Positions 43,529-51,966 of a DNA stretch of 64,000 bases are shown one piece after another. Each line of letters begins with the position of its first letter. The first letter of the stretch is position 1. Source of the stretch: Clostridia bacterium. GTDB lineage: Bacteria; Bacillota; Clostridia; Christensenellales; Aristaeellaceae. The notes under the pieces were generated by a model, which was given only the letters and a program-made list of their open reading frames with translations, was not told the DNA's origin and did not search any database. Made by a program: the position numbers and the translations under genes. The stretch lies in the NCBI GenBank assembly GCA_017431005.1, contig JAFRLY010000012.1:1-64000 (forward strand), given 5' to 3'.

Positions 43529-45277
43529 TTACTTGGTGTACTTCGGACGGGCTTCATAATGGGTGTGCAGAAGCTCATGCGCCTTATGGCTGTTGGGCTC
43601 GCCCAGGAAATCCTTGTACAGGGCCTGAACGGAGGGATTCTCATGGCTCTTGCGGAGCGGCAGATCCTCGTCCGCCTTGTAGATCGCGGCGGCACGCACC
43701 TGTCTGGGATCGCATTCCAGCCGCTTCTGAGCGGAAACGATGGGCTGTCCGCCGCCGGTGACGCAGCCGCCGGGGCAGGCCATAATCTCAATAAAGTGAT
43801 AGGTCTTCTCGCCGGCGCGGATGCTGTCCAGCAGCTTCGCAGCGTTGGCGGTGCCGTGCGCGATGGCTACCTTGACGTCCAGATCGCCGACCTTGACGGT
43901 CGCTTCCTTCACGCCCTCGACGCCGCGGACGGCCTCGAACTCAACCTTCGCCAGGGTTTCGCCGGTCACCACTTCATACACGGTGCGCAGCGCGGCTTCC
44001 ATAACACCGCCGGTGGCGCCGAAGATGACGGCCGCGCCTGTGCTCTCGCCGCAAATGGGATCGAAGTCCTCATCCGGCAGGTTCGCGAAGTCAATGCCCG
44101 CTTCCTTGATCATCTTGGCCAGTTCGCGGGTCGTCAGCACTTCGTCCACATCCTGCAGGCCGTCATGGCCCAGCTCAGGCCGCTTCGCTTCGAACTTCTT
44201 CGCGGTGCAGGGCATCACGGAAACGACCTTGATATCCTTGGGATCGATACCGGCCTTTTCAGCCCAGTAGGTCTTGATCATCGCGCCTTCCATCTCGTGC
44301 GGAGACTTGCAGGAGGACAGGTTCGGGATGAAGTCCGGATAATAGGTTTCGCAGAACTTGATCCAGCCGGGAGAGCAGGAGGTGATCATCGGCAGGGTTC
44401 CGCCGTTCTTCAGGCGGCCCAGCAGCTCGGTGCCCTCTTCCATGATGGTCAGGTCAGCGCCCCAGTCGGTGTCGAATACCTTTTCGAAGCCCAGGCGGCG
44501 CAGCGCGGCGGCCAGCTTGCCGGTGACGATGGAGCCCATCGGCATGCCAAACTCTTCGCCCAGCGCGACGCGGACGGCGGGAGCGGGCTGCACAACCACA
44601 TGCTTGGTGGTATCGGCAAGCAGGTCCCAGACCTTCTTCGTGGAATCCTTTTCATGCAGGGCGCCTGTCGGGCAGGCGGCGATGCACTGGCCGCAGTTGA
44701 TGCAGGCTACGTCGTTCAGGCTCTGGCCCCAGGGAGACTTGATCTGGGTCTTGAAGCCGCGGCCGACCGGTCCGATGACGCCGACACCCTGGGTGTTGTA
44801 GCAGGCGGCGACGCAGCGGCGGCACAGGATGCACTTGTTGTTGTCCCGCACGATGGAGGGGCTCAGATCGTCCACATCGTACTGGTTCATCTTGCCGGCA
44901 AAGCGCTGCGCGTCATCCACGCCCAGGTCGTTGCACATCTGCTGCAGCTCGCACTTCTGGTTGCGGGCGCAGTCCAGGCACTTCTTGTCATGGTTGCTCA
45001 GCAGCAGCTCCAGGTTCACGCGGCGCGCCTCCCGCAGGCGGGGGGTGTTGGTCTTGACGTTCATGCCGTTGGAAACGGGCAGAACGCAGGCAGCGCCGAA
45101 GGCGCGGGCGCCGGTGTCCACAATGCACATCCGGCAGGCGCCGATCTGGTTGATATCCTTCAGATAGCACAGCGTGGGAATGTTGATGCCAGCCTTTTTG
45201 GCCGCTTCCAGAACCGTCGTGCCGGCGGGAACTTCAACACTGACGCCGTCAATCGTAAGCTTTACGAGATTTTCCAT
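43529..45277 (-). CDS. hydA: NADH-dependent [FeFe] hydrogenase, catalytic subunit
   Basis: Catalytic subunit of a trimeric HydABC-type hydrogenase that makes or uses H2 with NADH and ferredoxin. The 582 residues comprise an N-terminal [2Fe-2S] ferredoxin domain (CYLKDINQIGACRMC), a His-Cys3 [4Fe-4S] segment (HDKKCLDCARNQKCELQ), two [4Fe-4S] ferredoxin motifs (CILCRRC, CINCGQC) and the H-cluster domain with TSCSPGW, MPCTAKKFE and MACPGGCVTGGGQP. It ends with the small-subunit-like tail. AGGAGG lies 10 bases upstream. It is last in the operon hydC-ATPase-ferredoxin-hydB-hydA. Electron bifurcation is the expected mode from family knowledge. Confidence 0.95.
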   Translation of the reverse strand: MENLVKLTIDGVSVEVPAGTTVLEAAKKAGINIPTLCYLKDINQIGACRMCIVDTGARAFGAACVLPVSNGMNVKTNTPRLREARRVNLELLLSNHDKKCLDCARNQKCELQQMCNDLGVDDAQRFAGKMNQYDVDDLSPSIVRDNNKCILCRRCVAACYNTQGVGVIGPVGRGFKTQIKSPWGQSLNDVACINCGQCIAACPTGALHEKDSTKKVWDLLADTTKHVVVQPAPAVRVALGEEFGMPMGSIVTGKLAAALRRLGFEKVFDTDWGADLTIMEEGTELLGRLKNGGTLPMITSCSPGWIKFCETYYPDFIPNLSSCKSPHEMEGAMIKTYWAEKAGIDPKDIKVVSVMPCTAKKFEAKRPELGHDGLQDVDEVLTTRELAKMIKEAGIDFANLPDEDFDPICGESTGAAVIFGATGGVMEAALRTVYEVVTGETLAKVEFEAVRGVEGVKEATVKVGDLDVKVAIAHGTANAAKLLDSIRAGEKTYHFIEIMACPGGCVTGGGQPIVSAQKRLECDPRQVRAAAIYKADEDLPLRKSHENPSVQALYKDFLGEPNSHKAHELLHTHYEARPKYTK

Positions 45278-45300
45278 TGTGTTGTTTCCTCCTCGCGCGA

Positions 45301-47097
45301 TTATTCCTTGATGATAGCGCCGAACTTACAGGTTGCCATGCAGGTTCCGCACTTGATGCACTTGGTCTGATCGATCACGTGCTGCTTCTTGACCTCACCG
45401 CTGATGCAGTTCACGGGGCACTTCCGTGCGCAGGCCGTGCAGCCCTTGCACTTGTCGGTGATGATGTAGCTCAGCAGGGCCTGGCAGTGATGCGCCGGGC
45501 AGCGCTTTTCCTTGATATGAGCTTCATACTCATCGCGGAAGAACTTAATCGTGGAGAGGACGGGGTTCGGAGCCGTCTGGCCCAGACCGCACAGGGCGCT
45601 GGCCTTGATGTTCTCAGCCAGGGTCTGCAGCTTCTCGATGTCGCCTTCCTCGCCCTTGCCGTTCGTGATCCGCTCCAGGATCTCCAGCATGCGGCGGGTG
45701 CCGACGCGGCAGGGGGTGCACTTGCCGCAGCTCTCGTCCACGGTGAAGTCCAGGAAGAAGCGGGCGATGTCAACCATGCAGTTGTCTTCGTCCATGACGA
45801 TCATACCGCCGGAACCCATCATCGCGCCGACAGAAGTCAGGGTGTCATATTCCACCGGAATATCCAGCAGGCTCGCGGGGATGCAGCCGCCGGAAGGACC
45901 GCCGGTCTGCACAGCCTTGAACTTCTTGCCGTTCGGGATGCCCCCGCCAATGTCCTCAATGATGGTCCGCAGGGGCGTGCCCATGGGGATTTCCACCAGA
46001 CCGGTGTTGTTGATCTTGCCGCCCAGAGCGAAGACCTTGGTGCCGGTGGAGGCGGGCGTGCCGATGGACTTGAACCAGTCCGCGCCCTTCAGGATAATCT
46101 GGGCGATATTGCCCAGGGTTTCCACGTTGTTGATGTTGGTGGGGCTCTCAAACAGACCCTTCACCGCCGGGAACGGGGGCTTCGGCCGGGGCTCGCCGCG
46201 CTTGCCTTCGATGGAGGCCATCAGAGCGGTTTCCTCGCCGCACACGAAAGCGCCGGCGCCGAGACGGATCTTGATGTCGAAATTGAAGCCGGAGCCGAAA
46301 ATATTCTCGCCCAGCAGGCCGTATTCACGGGCCTGGCCGATTGCGTGCTCCAGGCGCTTGACGGCGATGGGATACTCCGCGCGGACGTACACCCAGCCTT
46401 CGCTGGCGCCGATCGCGTAGCCGCCGATGGCCATGGCTTCGATAATCGCGTGGGGATCGCCCTCCAGCAGGGAGCGGTCCATGAAAGCGCCGGGGTCGCC
46501 TTCGTCAGCGTTGCAGACGAAATACTTCTGGGGCGCCTGGGTCGCGCGGGCGAACTGCCACTTCTTGCCGGTGGGGAAGCCGGCGCCGCCGCGGCCGCGC
46601 AGGCCGGAATCCAGAACCTCCTGAATGACCTGCTCGGGGGTCATTTCGGTCAGGGCCTTGGCCAGGGCCTTGTAGCCGTCGAAGGCGATGTACTCATCGA
46701 TGTTTTCGGGATCGATGACGCCGCAGTTGCGCAGCGCCACACGCTGCTGCTGCTTGTAGAAGCCGATTTCGTTCAGGCTCTTCTGAACGCTGGATTCATG
46801 GGTCTTATGATCCACATAGACCAGATGCTGCACCTTGCGGCCCTTCAGCAGATGCTCGGAGACGATTTCATCCACGTCCTCCAGCTTCACGCGGCTGTAG
46901 AAGGTGCCTTCCGGATAAACGATAACCACAGGGCCGGCTTCGCAAAGACCGAAGCAGCCGGTGCGCACGACCTTGACTTCCTTGTCCAGGCCCTTTTCCT
47001 TCAGCTGCTCTTCGAAGCGCTCAATCAGCTTCGCGGAGCCGGAAGAGCTGCAGCCGGTACCGCCGCAGACCAGCACGTGCGAACGATAAAGTTCCAT
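45301..47097 (-). CDS. hydB: Hydrogenase NADH-oxidising subunit, NuoF type
   Basis: Diaphorase subunit that carries FMN and exchanges electrons with NADH. The 598 residues have a thioredoxin-like [2Fe-2S] N-terminus (CGGTGCSSSGS), the NuoF core with GLRGRGGAGFPTGKKW (NADH loop), NADEGDPGAFMDR (FMN), ESCGKCTPCRVG ([4Fe-4S]), and an added C-terminal ferredoxin domain with CKGCTACARKC and CIKCGTC. That architecture is typical of HydB in bifurcating hydrogenases rather than of respiratory NuoF. GAGGAGG precedes the ATG. Confidence 0.94.
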   Translation of the reverse strand: MELYRSHVLVCGGTGCSSSGSAKLIERFEEQLKEKGLDKEVKVVRTGCFGLCEAGPVVIVYPEGTFYSRVKLEDVDEIVSEHLLKGRKVQHLVYVDHKTHESSVQKSLNEIGFYKQQQRVALRNCGVIDPENIDEYIAFDGYKALAKALTEMTPEQVIQEVLDSGLRGRGGAGFPTGKKWQFARATQAPQKYFVCNADEGDPGAFMDRSLLEGDPHAIIEAMAIGGYAIGASEGWVYVRAEYPIAVKRLEHAIGQAREYGLLGENIFGSGFNFDIKIRLGAGAFVCGEETALMASIEGKRGEPRPKPPFPAVKGLFESPTNINNVETLGNIAQIILKGADWFKSIGTPASTGTKVFALGGKINNTGLVEIPMGTPLRTIIEDIGGGIPNGKKFKAVQTGGPSGGCIPASLLDIPVEYDTLTSVGAMMGSGGMIVMDEDNCMVDIARFFLDFTVDESCGKCTPCRVGTRRMLEILERITNGKGEEGDIEKLQTLAENIKASALCGLGQTAPNPVLSTIKFFRDEYEAHIKEKRCPAHHCQALLSYIITDKCKGCTACARKCPVNCISGEVKKQHVIDQTKCIKCGTCMATCKFGAIIKE

Positions 47098-47134
47098 AGG
47101 GTGTTCCTCCTCATTTAAGGTTCGTTTTTAGTCC

Positions 47135-47503
47135 TCAGTCCTTGGCTGCGCCGATGGTGTATTCCACCACGGGATTGCCGTTCACAATGTGCTCGGAAAC
47201 AATCCGCGGCACCATTTCAGGCTTCACATGAATATAGGTGACCTTTTCCTGCCCGGGCAGGATCACGTCTAGCATAGGCTCATAGCGGCACATGCCGATG
47301 CAGCCGGTCTGGCTGACGGTAACGTGCTGCAGATTGCGCTTTTTGATCTCGTCCATGAAGGCGAGCATCACGGGACGGGCGCCGGCGGCGATGCCGCAGG
47401 TGGCCATGCCGATGACGACGCGGGCCGCGTCCTCATCCTTGCGCATGTTGATGTTTTCCAGGGTCCTTGCCCGGATGGCTTCAAGATCCGCCAATGATTT
47501 CAT
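47135..47503 (-). CDS. Thioredoxin-like [2Fe-2S] ferredoxin subunit
   Basis: 122-residue protein of the (2Fe-2S) ferredoxin/NuoE-like fold, with ligands in GMATCGIAAGA and TGCIGMCRYEPML. It lies in the hydrogenase operon between the ATPase gene and hydB, and probably forms an extra electron-transfer subunit of the complex, as in many clostridial hyd operons. GGAGG lies 9 bases upstream; its ATG overlaps the stop of the preceding gene by 4 bases. Confidence 0.88.
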   Translation of the reverse strand: MKSLADLEAIRARTLENINMRKDEDAARVVIGMATCGIAAGARPVMLAFMDEIKKRNLQHVTVSQTGCIGMCRYEPMLDVILPGQEKVTYIHVKPEMVPRIVSEHIVNGNPVVEYTIGAAKD

Positions 47504-48057
47504 ATCAGTACACCTCCAAATATCGGTTGAATTTCTTCCTCCAGCGCTTCCTTCAGCCAGCCGGCCACGGAAGGCTCATTAAACGGGATATCACTCCCCA
47601 GTACCTTCCGCACCTCCCGGGTGTCGAAGGAGCATTCCCCTTTCGGCGTCTTCCCAGTAAAAAGGAAGTCCGGAAACAAAGGGTTGGTCAGCATCAGGCT
47701 CAGCAGCGTGCCGGACAGATCTCCCAGCGGCAGACAGTCGATGTTCCGCGTGTCCATCACCGCGGTCAGAACCGTGCCTTTGCCGACCTCGCTCTCCAGA
47801 TTGAAGGACCCGCCGGCTTTTTCGGCGTTCTCCTTCATCATCGGGATGCCCAGGCCGACCTTTCGGGTGGTCCGGGTCGTGGCAAAGGGACTGGTTACCC
47901 GCTCCAGCAGTTCAGGGCTCATGCCTTTTCCGTTGTCCTCCAGGACCATGGTCAGCATGCCCGCTTCATCCACGGAAATCCGTACGGTCACCAGACTGGC
48001 GCCGGCAGTGATGCTGTTCTGTGCCAGGTCCAGCAGATGCAGGCTCAGGTCACGCAC
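47500..48057 (-). CDS. Orphan GHKL ATPase (histidine-kinase-like ATP-binding domain)
   Basis: 185-residue protein consisting of little more than a histidine kinase ATP-binding domain: N box LLDLAQNSITAG, G1 LEDNGKGM, G2 VGLGIPMMKENAEKAGG and GKGTVLTA. There is no membrane segment and no phospho-acceptor domain. It is embedded between hydC and the ferredoxin subunit and coupled to the latter by an ATGA overlap. The position suggests a regulatory or assembly role for the hydrogenase, but none is proven. GTG start with AGAGGG upstream. Confidence 0.85.
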   Translation of the reverse strand: MRDLSLHLLDLAQNSITAGASLVTVRISVDEAGMLTMVLEDNGKGMSPELLERVTSPFATTRTTRKVGLGIPMMKENAEKAGGSFNLESEVGKGTVLTAVMDTRNIDCLPLGDLSGTLLSLMLTNPLFPDFLFTGKTPKGECSFDTREVRKVLGSDIPFNEPSVAGWLKEALEEEIQPIFGGVLI

Positions 48058-48077
48058 GCTGATCCCTCTCCTCTCGC

Positions 48078-48551
48078 TTACTGGGCGCGGTACTTATCCA
48101 GAATGCCGGGAACCTGATCAGGCGTCAGGCGGCCGTAAACCTCATCACCGATCATCATGACGGGAGCAAGACCGCAGGCGCCCAGGCAGCGGGTTGCGTT
48201 CAGACTGAAGAGACCGTCGCTGGTGGTGCGGCCGGGCTCGATCTTCAGTTCCTCACACAGCTTGTCCAGAATCTTCTGGCTGCCCTTGACGTAGCAGGCG
48301 GTGCCCAGGCATACGCCGATGATATGCTCGCCCTTGGGCTCCAGGGAGAACTGGGAGTAGAACGTGGAAACGCCGTACACCTCGGCCAGCGTCACGCCCA
48401 GACCGTCAGCGATCATCTCCTGAACGTCCTGCGGCACATAGCCGAAGATGTTCATGGCTTCCTGCAGCACGGGCATCACAGCGCCGCGCTCGCCCTTGTG
48501 CTTGGCAATGGATTCCTGCAGCTGGGCGTATTTTTCCTTTTTGTCAGGCAT
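48078..48551 (-). CDS. hydC: Hydrogenase [2Fe-2S] subunit, NuoE type
   Basis: Small electron-transfer subunit of the HydABC complex. The 157 residues have the NuoE four-cysteine pattern: VCLGTACYVKGS and CLGACGLAPVM. The N-terminal helical part (AVMPVLQEAMNIFGYVPQDV) is typical. GAGGAGG lies 11 bases upstream. It is the first gene of the catalytic hydrogenase operon. Confidence 0.94.
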   Translation of the reverse strand: MPDKKEKYAQLQESIAKHKGERGAVMPVLQEAMNIFGYVPQDVQEMIADGLGVTLAEVYGVSTFYSQFSLEPKGEHIIGVCLGTACYVKGSQKILDKLCEELKIEPGRTTSDGLFSLNATRCLGACGLAPVMMIGDEVYGRLTPDQVPGILDKYRAQ

Positions 48552-48631
48552 AGAATACCGACCCTCCTCATATATAAATCCAAAAAGATTGACGTAACAA
48601 GCAGTCCTTGACCGCTATATCACACCGTATC

Positions 48632-48660
48632 ATAATATCATATTTTTTTTATGAAGAAAA
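48632..48660 (-). promoter_or_regulatory. Possible promoter of the hydrogenase operon
   Basis: Minus strand TATTAT (48632-48637) preceded by TGA, an extended -10, in the 198-base gap between the PHP gene and hydC. The -35 is poor (TTTTCT). Confidence 0.4.
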
Positions 48661-48749
48661 GTCATTTTGAGTGAATTTTACACTGCTTTTGGTAAGCTGT
48701 AACTAACTTATACAAGGGTTTGCGGGCTTTTGGGGTTTCGTTCCGCCCG

Positions 48750-49439
48750 TCACTTGCCCAGCACGGCGTCAAACAGCCCGCCCAGCGAAAAACGGTCCGT
48801 CGGCAGGTCGCTGACCGCTTCCAGAATATCCCCCAGATGGTGGGCATCCGAAGACCACAGTCTCCGCCGTTTTCCCACCAGCTTATCATTCACCGGCAGC
48901 TCCGGCCGGACCTCCGCCACCGGGAAATCCGGCGTGTCCGGAAACAGCCCCAGGTTGACGAGCAGGCCGTGTCCCCGGTTGATATGCGCCGGTACCGCCG
49001 CGCCGCCATGGCTCCGGATGATTTCCGTACATTCTGCCAGGTCAAGATCCGTCGCGCCGATCAGCAGCCGGTCCTCCACAGCCACAATTTCATCATCCGT
49101 ATTCATGACGAACTGATTCCCGAAGAAATCAGGCTTGTTCTTCATCTTTGGCAGATGGGAACAGAAAATTTCCCCTACTTCAACCGCCGTATCCACATCC
49201 CGGAAGTAACCCAGCAGATGTACTTCCTCTTTCGTCGTGATCTCCATGCCCGGCAGGAAGATCAGGCCATAATAATCAGCCGCTTCCTTCACATAGGGCA
49301 GATTTCTCCCGGTATTGTGATCTGTAACAGCGATGGCATCCAGCCCTTTGATATGCGCCATGCCGCAGATATTGGCCGGAGTCATGTCGTCATCTGCGCA
49401 GGGAGACAGGCAGGAATGCATATGCAGATCCACAAACAC
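48750..49439 (-). CDS. PHP-domain metallo-phosphoesterase-like protein
   Basis: 229-residue protein of the PHP family: DLHMHSCLSPCADDDMTP, AVTDHN and PAHINRGHG supply the metal-binding His/Asp residues, with SSDAHH near the C-terminus. Family members hydrolyse phosphoesters such as nucleoside bisphosphates or short RNA. It lies in the hydrogenase-associated regulatory operon, 3 bases after a DRTGG gene. GTG start with GGGAGG 8 bases upstream. The substrate is unknown. Confidence 0.87.
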   Translation of the reverse strand: MFVDLHMHSCLSPCADDDMTPANICGMAHIKGLDAIAVTDHNTGRNLPYVKEAADYYGLIFLPGMEITTKEEVHLLGYFRDVDTAVEVGEIFCSHLPKMKNKPDFFGNQFVMNTDDEIVAVEDRLLIGATDLDLAECTEIIRSHGGAAVPAHINRGHGLLVNLGLFPDTPDFPVAEVRPELPVNDKLVGKRRRLWSSDAHHLGDILEAVSDLPTDRFSLGGLFDAVLGK

Positions 49440-49442
49440 GGG

Positions 49443-49796
49443 TCATTCCTCCCGGTTCTTTCCGGGCAGCCCTGCCTTTGCCAGAATAGCGCAGATCTCA
49501 TAAGCGGTCAGATCACTCTGGAGGACGGCAATGCCTTCATCCCGGGCTTTTTCGAGAGAAGGTTCCTCCATTACAATACCTTCAGGAATGATAACTGCCG
49601 CCATTTCCATCAGGCTGGCCACAGCTATAACATTCATATGGGTCTGAACTGTGACCCAGGCCATGCCGGCGGCGCCATGCGCCATAACCCAGCTCAGCAG
49701 GTCGCAGGTGTACCCGCAGGTTACCTCAGTATTCGCATCCGCTTCGGGCGTCATATTCCTGGCGTTGATCAGTTCTGTCAGCTGCTGTACGTTCAT
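49443..49796 (-). CDS. DRTGG-domain protein 2
   Basis: 117-residue stand-alone DRTGG domain (start MNVQQLTELINARNMTPEAD; MAAVIIPEGIVM; LTAYEICAIL). The domain also occurs in phosphotransacetylases and with CBS domains, where it is thought to bind a nucleotide-like ligand. It is paralogous to the gene at 51554-51916 and occupies a hydrogenase-linked operon. The function is unknown. Confidence 0.8.
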   Translation of the reverse strand: MNVQQLTELINARNMTPEADANTEVTCGYTCDLLSWVMAHGAAGMAWVTVQTHMNVIAVASLMEMAAVIIPEGIVMEEPSLEKARDEGIAVLQSDLTAYEICAILAKAGLPGKNREE

Positions 49797-49813
49797 AATA
49801 TTTCCCCTCTTTA

Positions 49814-51106
49814 TTATCTTTTCATCTGTGCCAGATCCACCATCTGCTGAGCCATGATACGCAGCTGTTCACGCATCTTATGGATACAGTCCAGCCGGGT
49901 CGCGTTGCCCTGCACCACGTCCTCCGCAAACGTGCGGCATGTGGGGCTTCCGCAGGATCCGCAGTCAAATCCCGGCAGCTCAGCATAAAGCTTCTCGATC
50001 GCGTCCATTTTCCGCATGGCTTCAATCAGGTCCTCATCCAGCTTCATGGCGGAATTCGGGCGGATCTGATCGCTGTCATAAAGGTTGTATTTTGTCATCA
50101 TGCTGCTGCTGACATTCAGATCCGGATCCGGGTCCCTGGAAGCCAGCCTTTTGATACTGGCTTTGGCGACGAAGTTATTTTCAAAGTTCAGCGGACCGCC
50201 TACGCATCCGCCGGCGCAGGCGGCGCCTTCGAAGAAGTCCAGCCCTTTCAGCCTGTTGTCCTCAATTTCCTCAAGCACCTGGATGCAGTTTTCGATGCCA
50301 TCCACAGACATGGAGTTTTCGGGACATACCGCATTGCATTCCCCGCCGCTGCGTGCCCAGCCCACGCCCAGATCTGAAGCGGTCTCTATGCTGATGTCCA
50401 CCGGAGCGTTCCTGAGTTCACTGGACAGCAGTCCGTAAATTTCCAGGACGGATATCGCGCCGTCCACCGCGCTGGTAGGATGTCCGATAGGGTTCCGGAT
50501 TGCCGTAACCTTGGCCGGACACGGTGTGATGAAGAAACAGCCGATCTCTTTTTCCTCAACGTTATTTTTTCTCGCGAACTCCCGTTTGGCAATCATGGCA
50601 GCCACTTCCATGGGCTGGCGTACATCAACAATATGATCGATCAGATCCGGAAAGCGGACCTGGATCAGCCTGACAATTGCCGGACAGGCAGATGAAATAA
50701 CAGGACGCGGAATGTCCGGGTTCTTCAGCCGTTCCCGGATGGCACGGGACACGACGTCCGCTCCCCGTGCCACCTCAAAGGCATCGTCGAAGCCGATTGC
50801 CTTCAGGGCGTTCAGCACCTGGGAAATATTTCTCAGATCCTTGAACTGACCGTACAGGCTGGGAGCCGGCAGTGCGATCTTGTATTTGTATTTCTGAATT
50901 GTCTCCAGAGGATCTGTTACAGCAACCTTCGCGTGGTAATCGCATACGCGGATGCATTCACCGCAGTCAATACATCGCTCATCAATGATATGTGCACGGC
51001 TGTCCCAGACCCGGATCGCCTCCGTTGGGCATCGTTTCAGGCAGCTTGTGCAGCCCCGGCATTTGTCCGCCTCCAGGCGGACCGAATGGAACCGTTTCTG
51101 CGGCAT
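49814..51106 (-). CDS. [FeFe]-hydrogenase-like Fe-S protein, probably sensory
   Basis: 430 residues: two [4Fe-4S] motifs at the N-terminus (CRGCTSCLKRC, CIDCGECIRVC), a domain resembling the hydrogenase large subunit, and a C-terminal Fe-S motif GFDCGSCGSPTC. The three H-cluster loops are altered relative to HydA in the same window: SSACPAIV for TSCSPGW, TPCPAKVTA for MPCTAKKFE, and AACAGGCVGGP without GGGQP. One cysteine per ligand position seems retained. Hydrogenase-like proteins with such changes have been proposed as H2 or redox sensors. It sits between an anti-sigma-type ATPase and a DRTGG gene. Confidence 0.85.
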   Translation of the reverse strand: MPQKRFHSVRLEADKCRGCTSCLKRCPTEAIRVWDSRAHIIDERCIDCGECIRVCDYHAKVAVTDPLETIQKYKYKIALPAPSLYGQFKDLRNISQVLNALKAIGFDDAFEVARGADVVSRAIRERLKNPDIPRPVISSACPAIVRLIQVRFPDLIDHIVDVRQPMEVAAMIAKREFARKNNVEEKEIGCFFITPCPAKVTAIRNPIGHPTSAVDGAISVLEIYGLLSSELRNAPVDISIETASDLGVGWARSGGECNAVCPENSMSVDGIENCIQVLEEIEDNRLKGLDFFEGAACAGGCVGGPLNFENNFVAKASIKRLASRDPDPDLNVSSSMMTKYNLYDSDQIRPNSAMKLDEDLIEAMRKMDAIEKLYAELPGFDCGSCGSPTCRTFAEDVVQGNATRLDCIHKMREQLRIMAQQMVDLAQMKR

Positions 51107-51123
51107 GGTATCTTTCCTCCGTA

Positions 51124-51549
51124 TCAGGCCAAAGCAAAGCTCATAGTGATGGTCGTTCCGACACCGACCTCGCTCTGTATATCAAACTCCGTAGCATTTC
51201 GTTTCATATTGGGCAAACCCATGCCCGCGCCGAAGCCCAGTGTGCGTGCCTCCTCGTTTGCCGTGGAGAAGCCCTCCGTCATCGCTTTTTCGATGTCCGG
51301 AATGCCAGGCCCGACATCCTTCGAAATCAGCGTCACCTTCTCAGGATCCACCAGCAGCGTCAGTGTTCCTCCCAGGGAATGGATCACAAGGTTCAGTTCC
51401 ACCTCATAGCATGCAACGGACACATGCCTCAGCACCTCAGTACTGATACCCAGCTGCTTCAGCGTTCTTTTGATGGTCGTGGACGCCTCACCGGCTGTTG
51501 AATAAGCGCCGGCCTCCACCGGGAAACTCTTTTCCAGCAGAATGGCCAT
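51124..51549 (-). CDS. Anti-sigma-factor-type serine kinase/ATPase
   Basis: 141-residue GHKL ATPase of the RsbW/SpoIIAB group: N box ACYEVELNLVIHS, G1 DVGPGIPD, G2 GFGAGMGLPNMKRN. It is the second such small ATPase of the hydrogenase region. No antagonist or sigma factor gene is nearby, so the partner may be the adjacent hydrogenase-like protein. GGGAGG lies 11 bases upstream; the DRTGG gene precedes it by 4 bases. Confidence 0.85.
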   Translation of the reverse strand: MAILLEKSFPVEAGAYSTAGEASTTIKRTLKQLGISTEVLRHVSVACYEVELNLVIHSLGGTLTLLVDPEKVTLISKDVGPGIPDIEKAMTEGFSTANEEARTLGFGAGMGLPNMKRNATEFDIQSEVGVGTTITMSFALA

Positions 51550-51553
51550 GGCC

Positions 51554-51916
51554 TCACAGACCTCCCTTCTTGGGTTTTGTACCCGGAAGTCCGTGAATAT
51601 AGAGTTCTCCGCAGGCGGTATAGGTTGTCAGCGGAGAGGAAATCACCGTAATCCCAATCTCCTCCGCCATTTCAAGGATTTCCTCGCTGGGCTTCTTTCC
51701 GCGGGAAAAAACAATACAGGTAATATCCAGCATTTCGGACGTCCGGACCACATGAGGATTGATCAGTCCCGTAATCAGCACGGTCTTATCTTTCACAAAA
51801 GCGAGCACGTCGCTCATCAGATCGGATCCGCAGGCAGTATCCACCGGCTCATCCATCCGGTCCTCTCCCACCAGTACTTCGCCGTCAACAATTTTCAATA
51901 CTTCCCGAATGGTCAT
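51554..51916 (-). CDS. DRTGG-domain protein 1
   Basis: 120-residue stand-alone DRTGG domain: MTIREVLKIVDGEVL at the start, DKTVLITGLINPHVVRTSEM in the middle, and GITVISSPLTTYTACGELY at the end. It leads the ATPase-hydrogenase-like-DRTGG-PHP series, 50 bases after the DUF6062 gene. Its ligand is unknown. Confidence 0.82.
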   Translation of the reverse strand: MTIREVLKIVDGEVLVGEDRMDEPVDTACGSDLMSDVLAFVKDKTVLITGLINPHVVRTSEMLDITCIVFSRGKKPSEEILEMAEEIGITVISSPLTTYTACGELYIHGLPGTKPKKGGL

Positions 51917-51966
51917 GCTTGCATCGTCCTTTCATCCGTATGTTTCATGCTGCGCGCAGAAAGAGA

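Noticed and set aside
43559..47118. Two plus-strand open frames of about 600 codons each
   Set aside because: They mirror hydA and hydB on the opposite strand, which carry all expected Fe-S, flavin and H-cluster motifs.
49814..51106. Second catalytic [FeFe] hydrogenase
   Set aside because: All three H-cluster loops deviate from the catalytic consensus present in hydA of the same locus, so a sensor or electron-transfer role is more likely.
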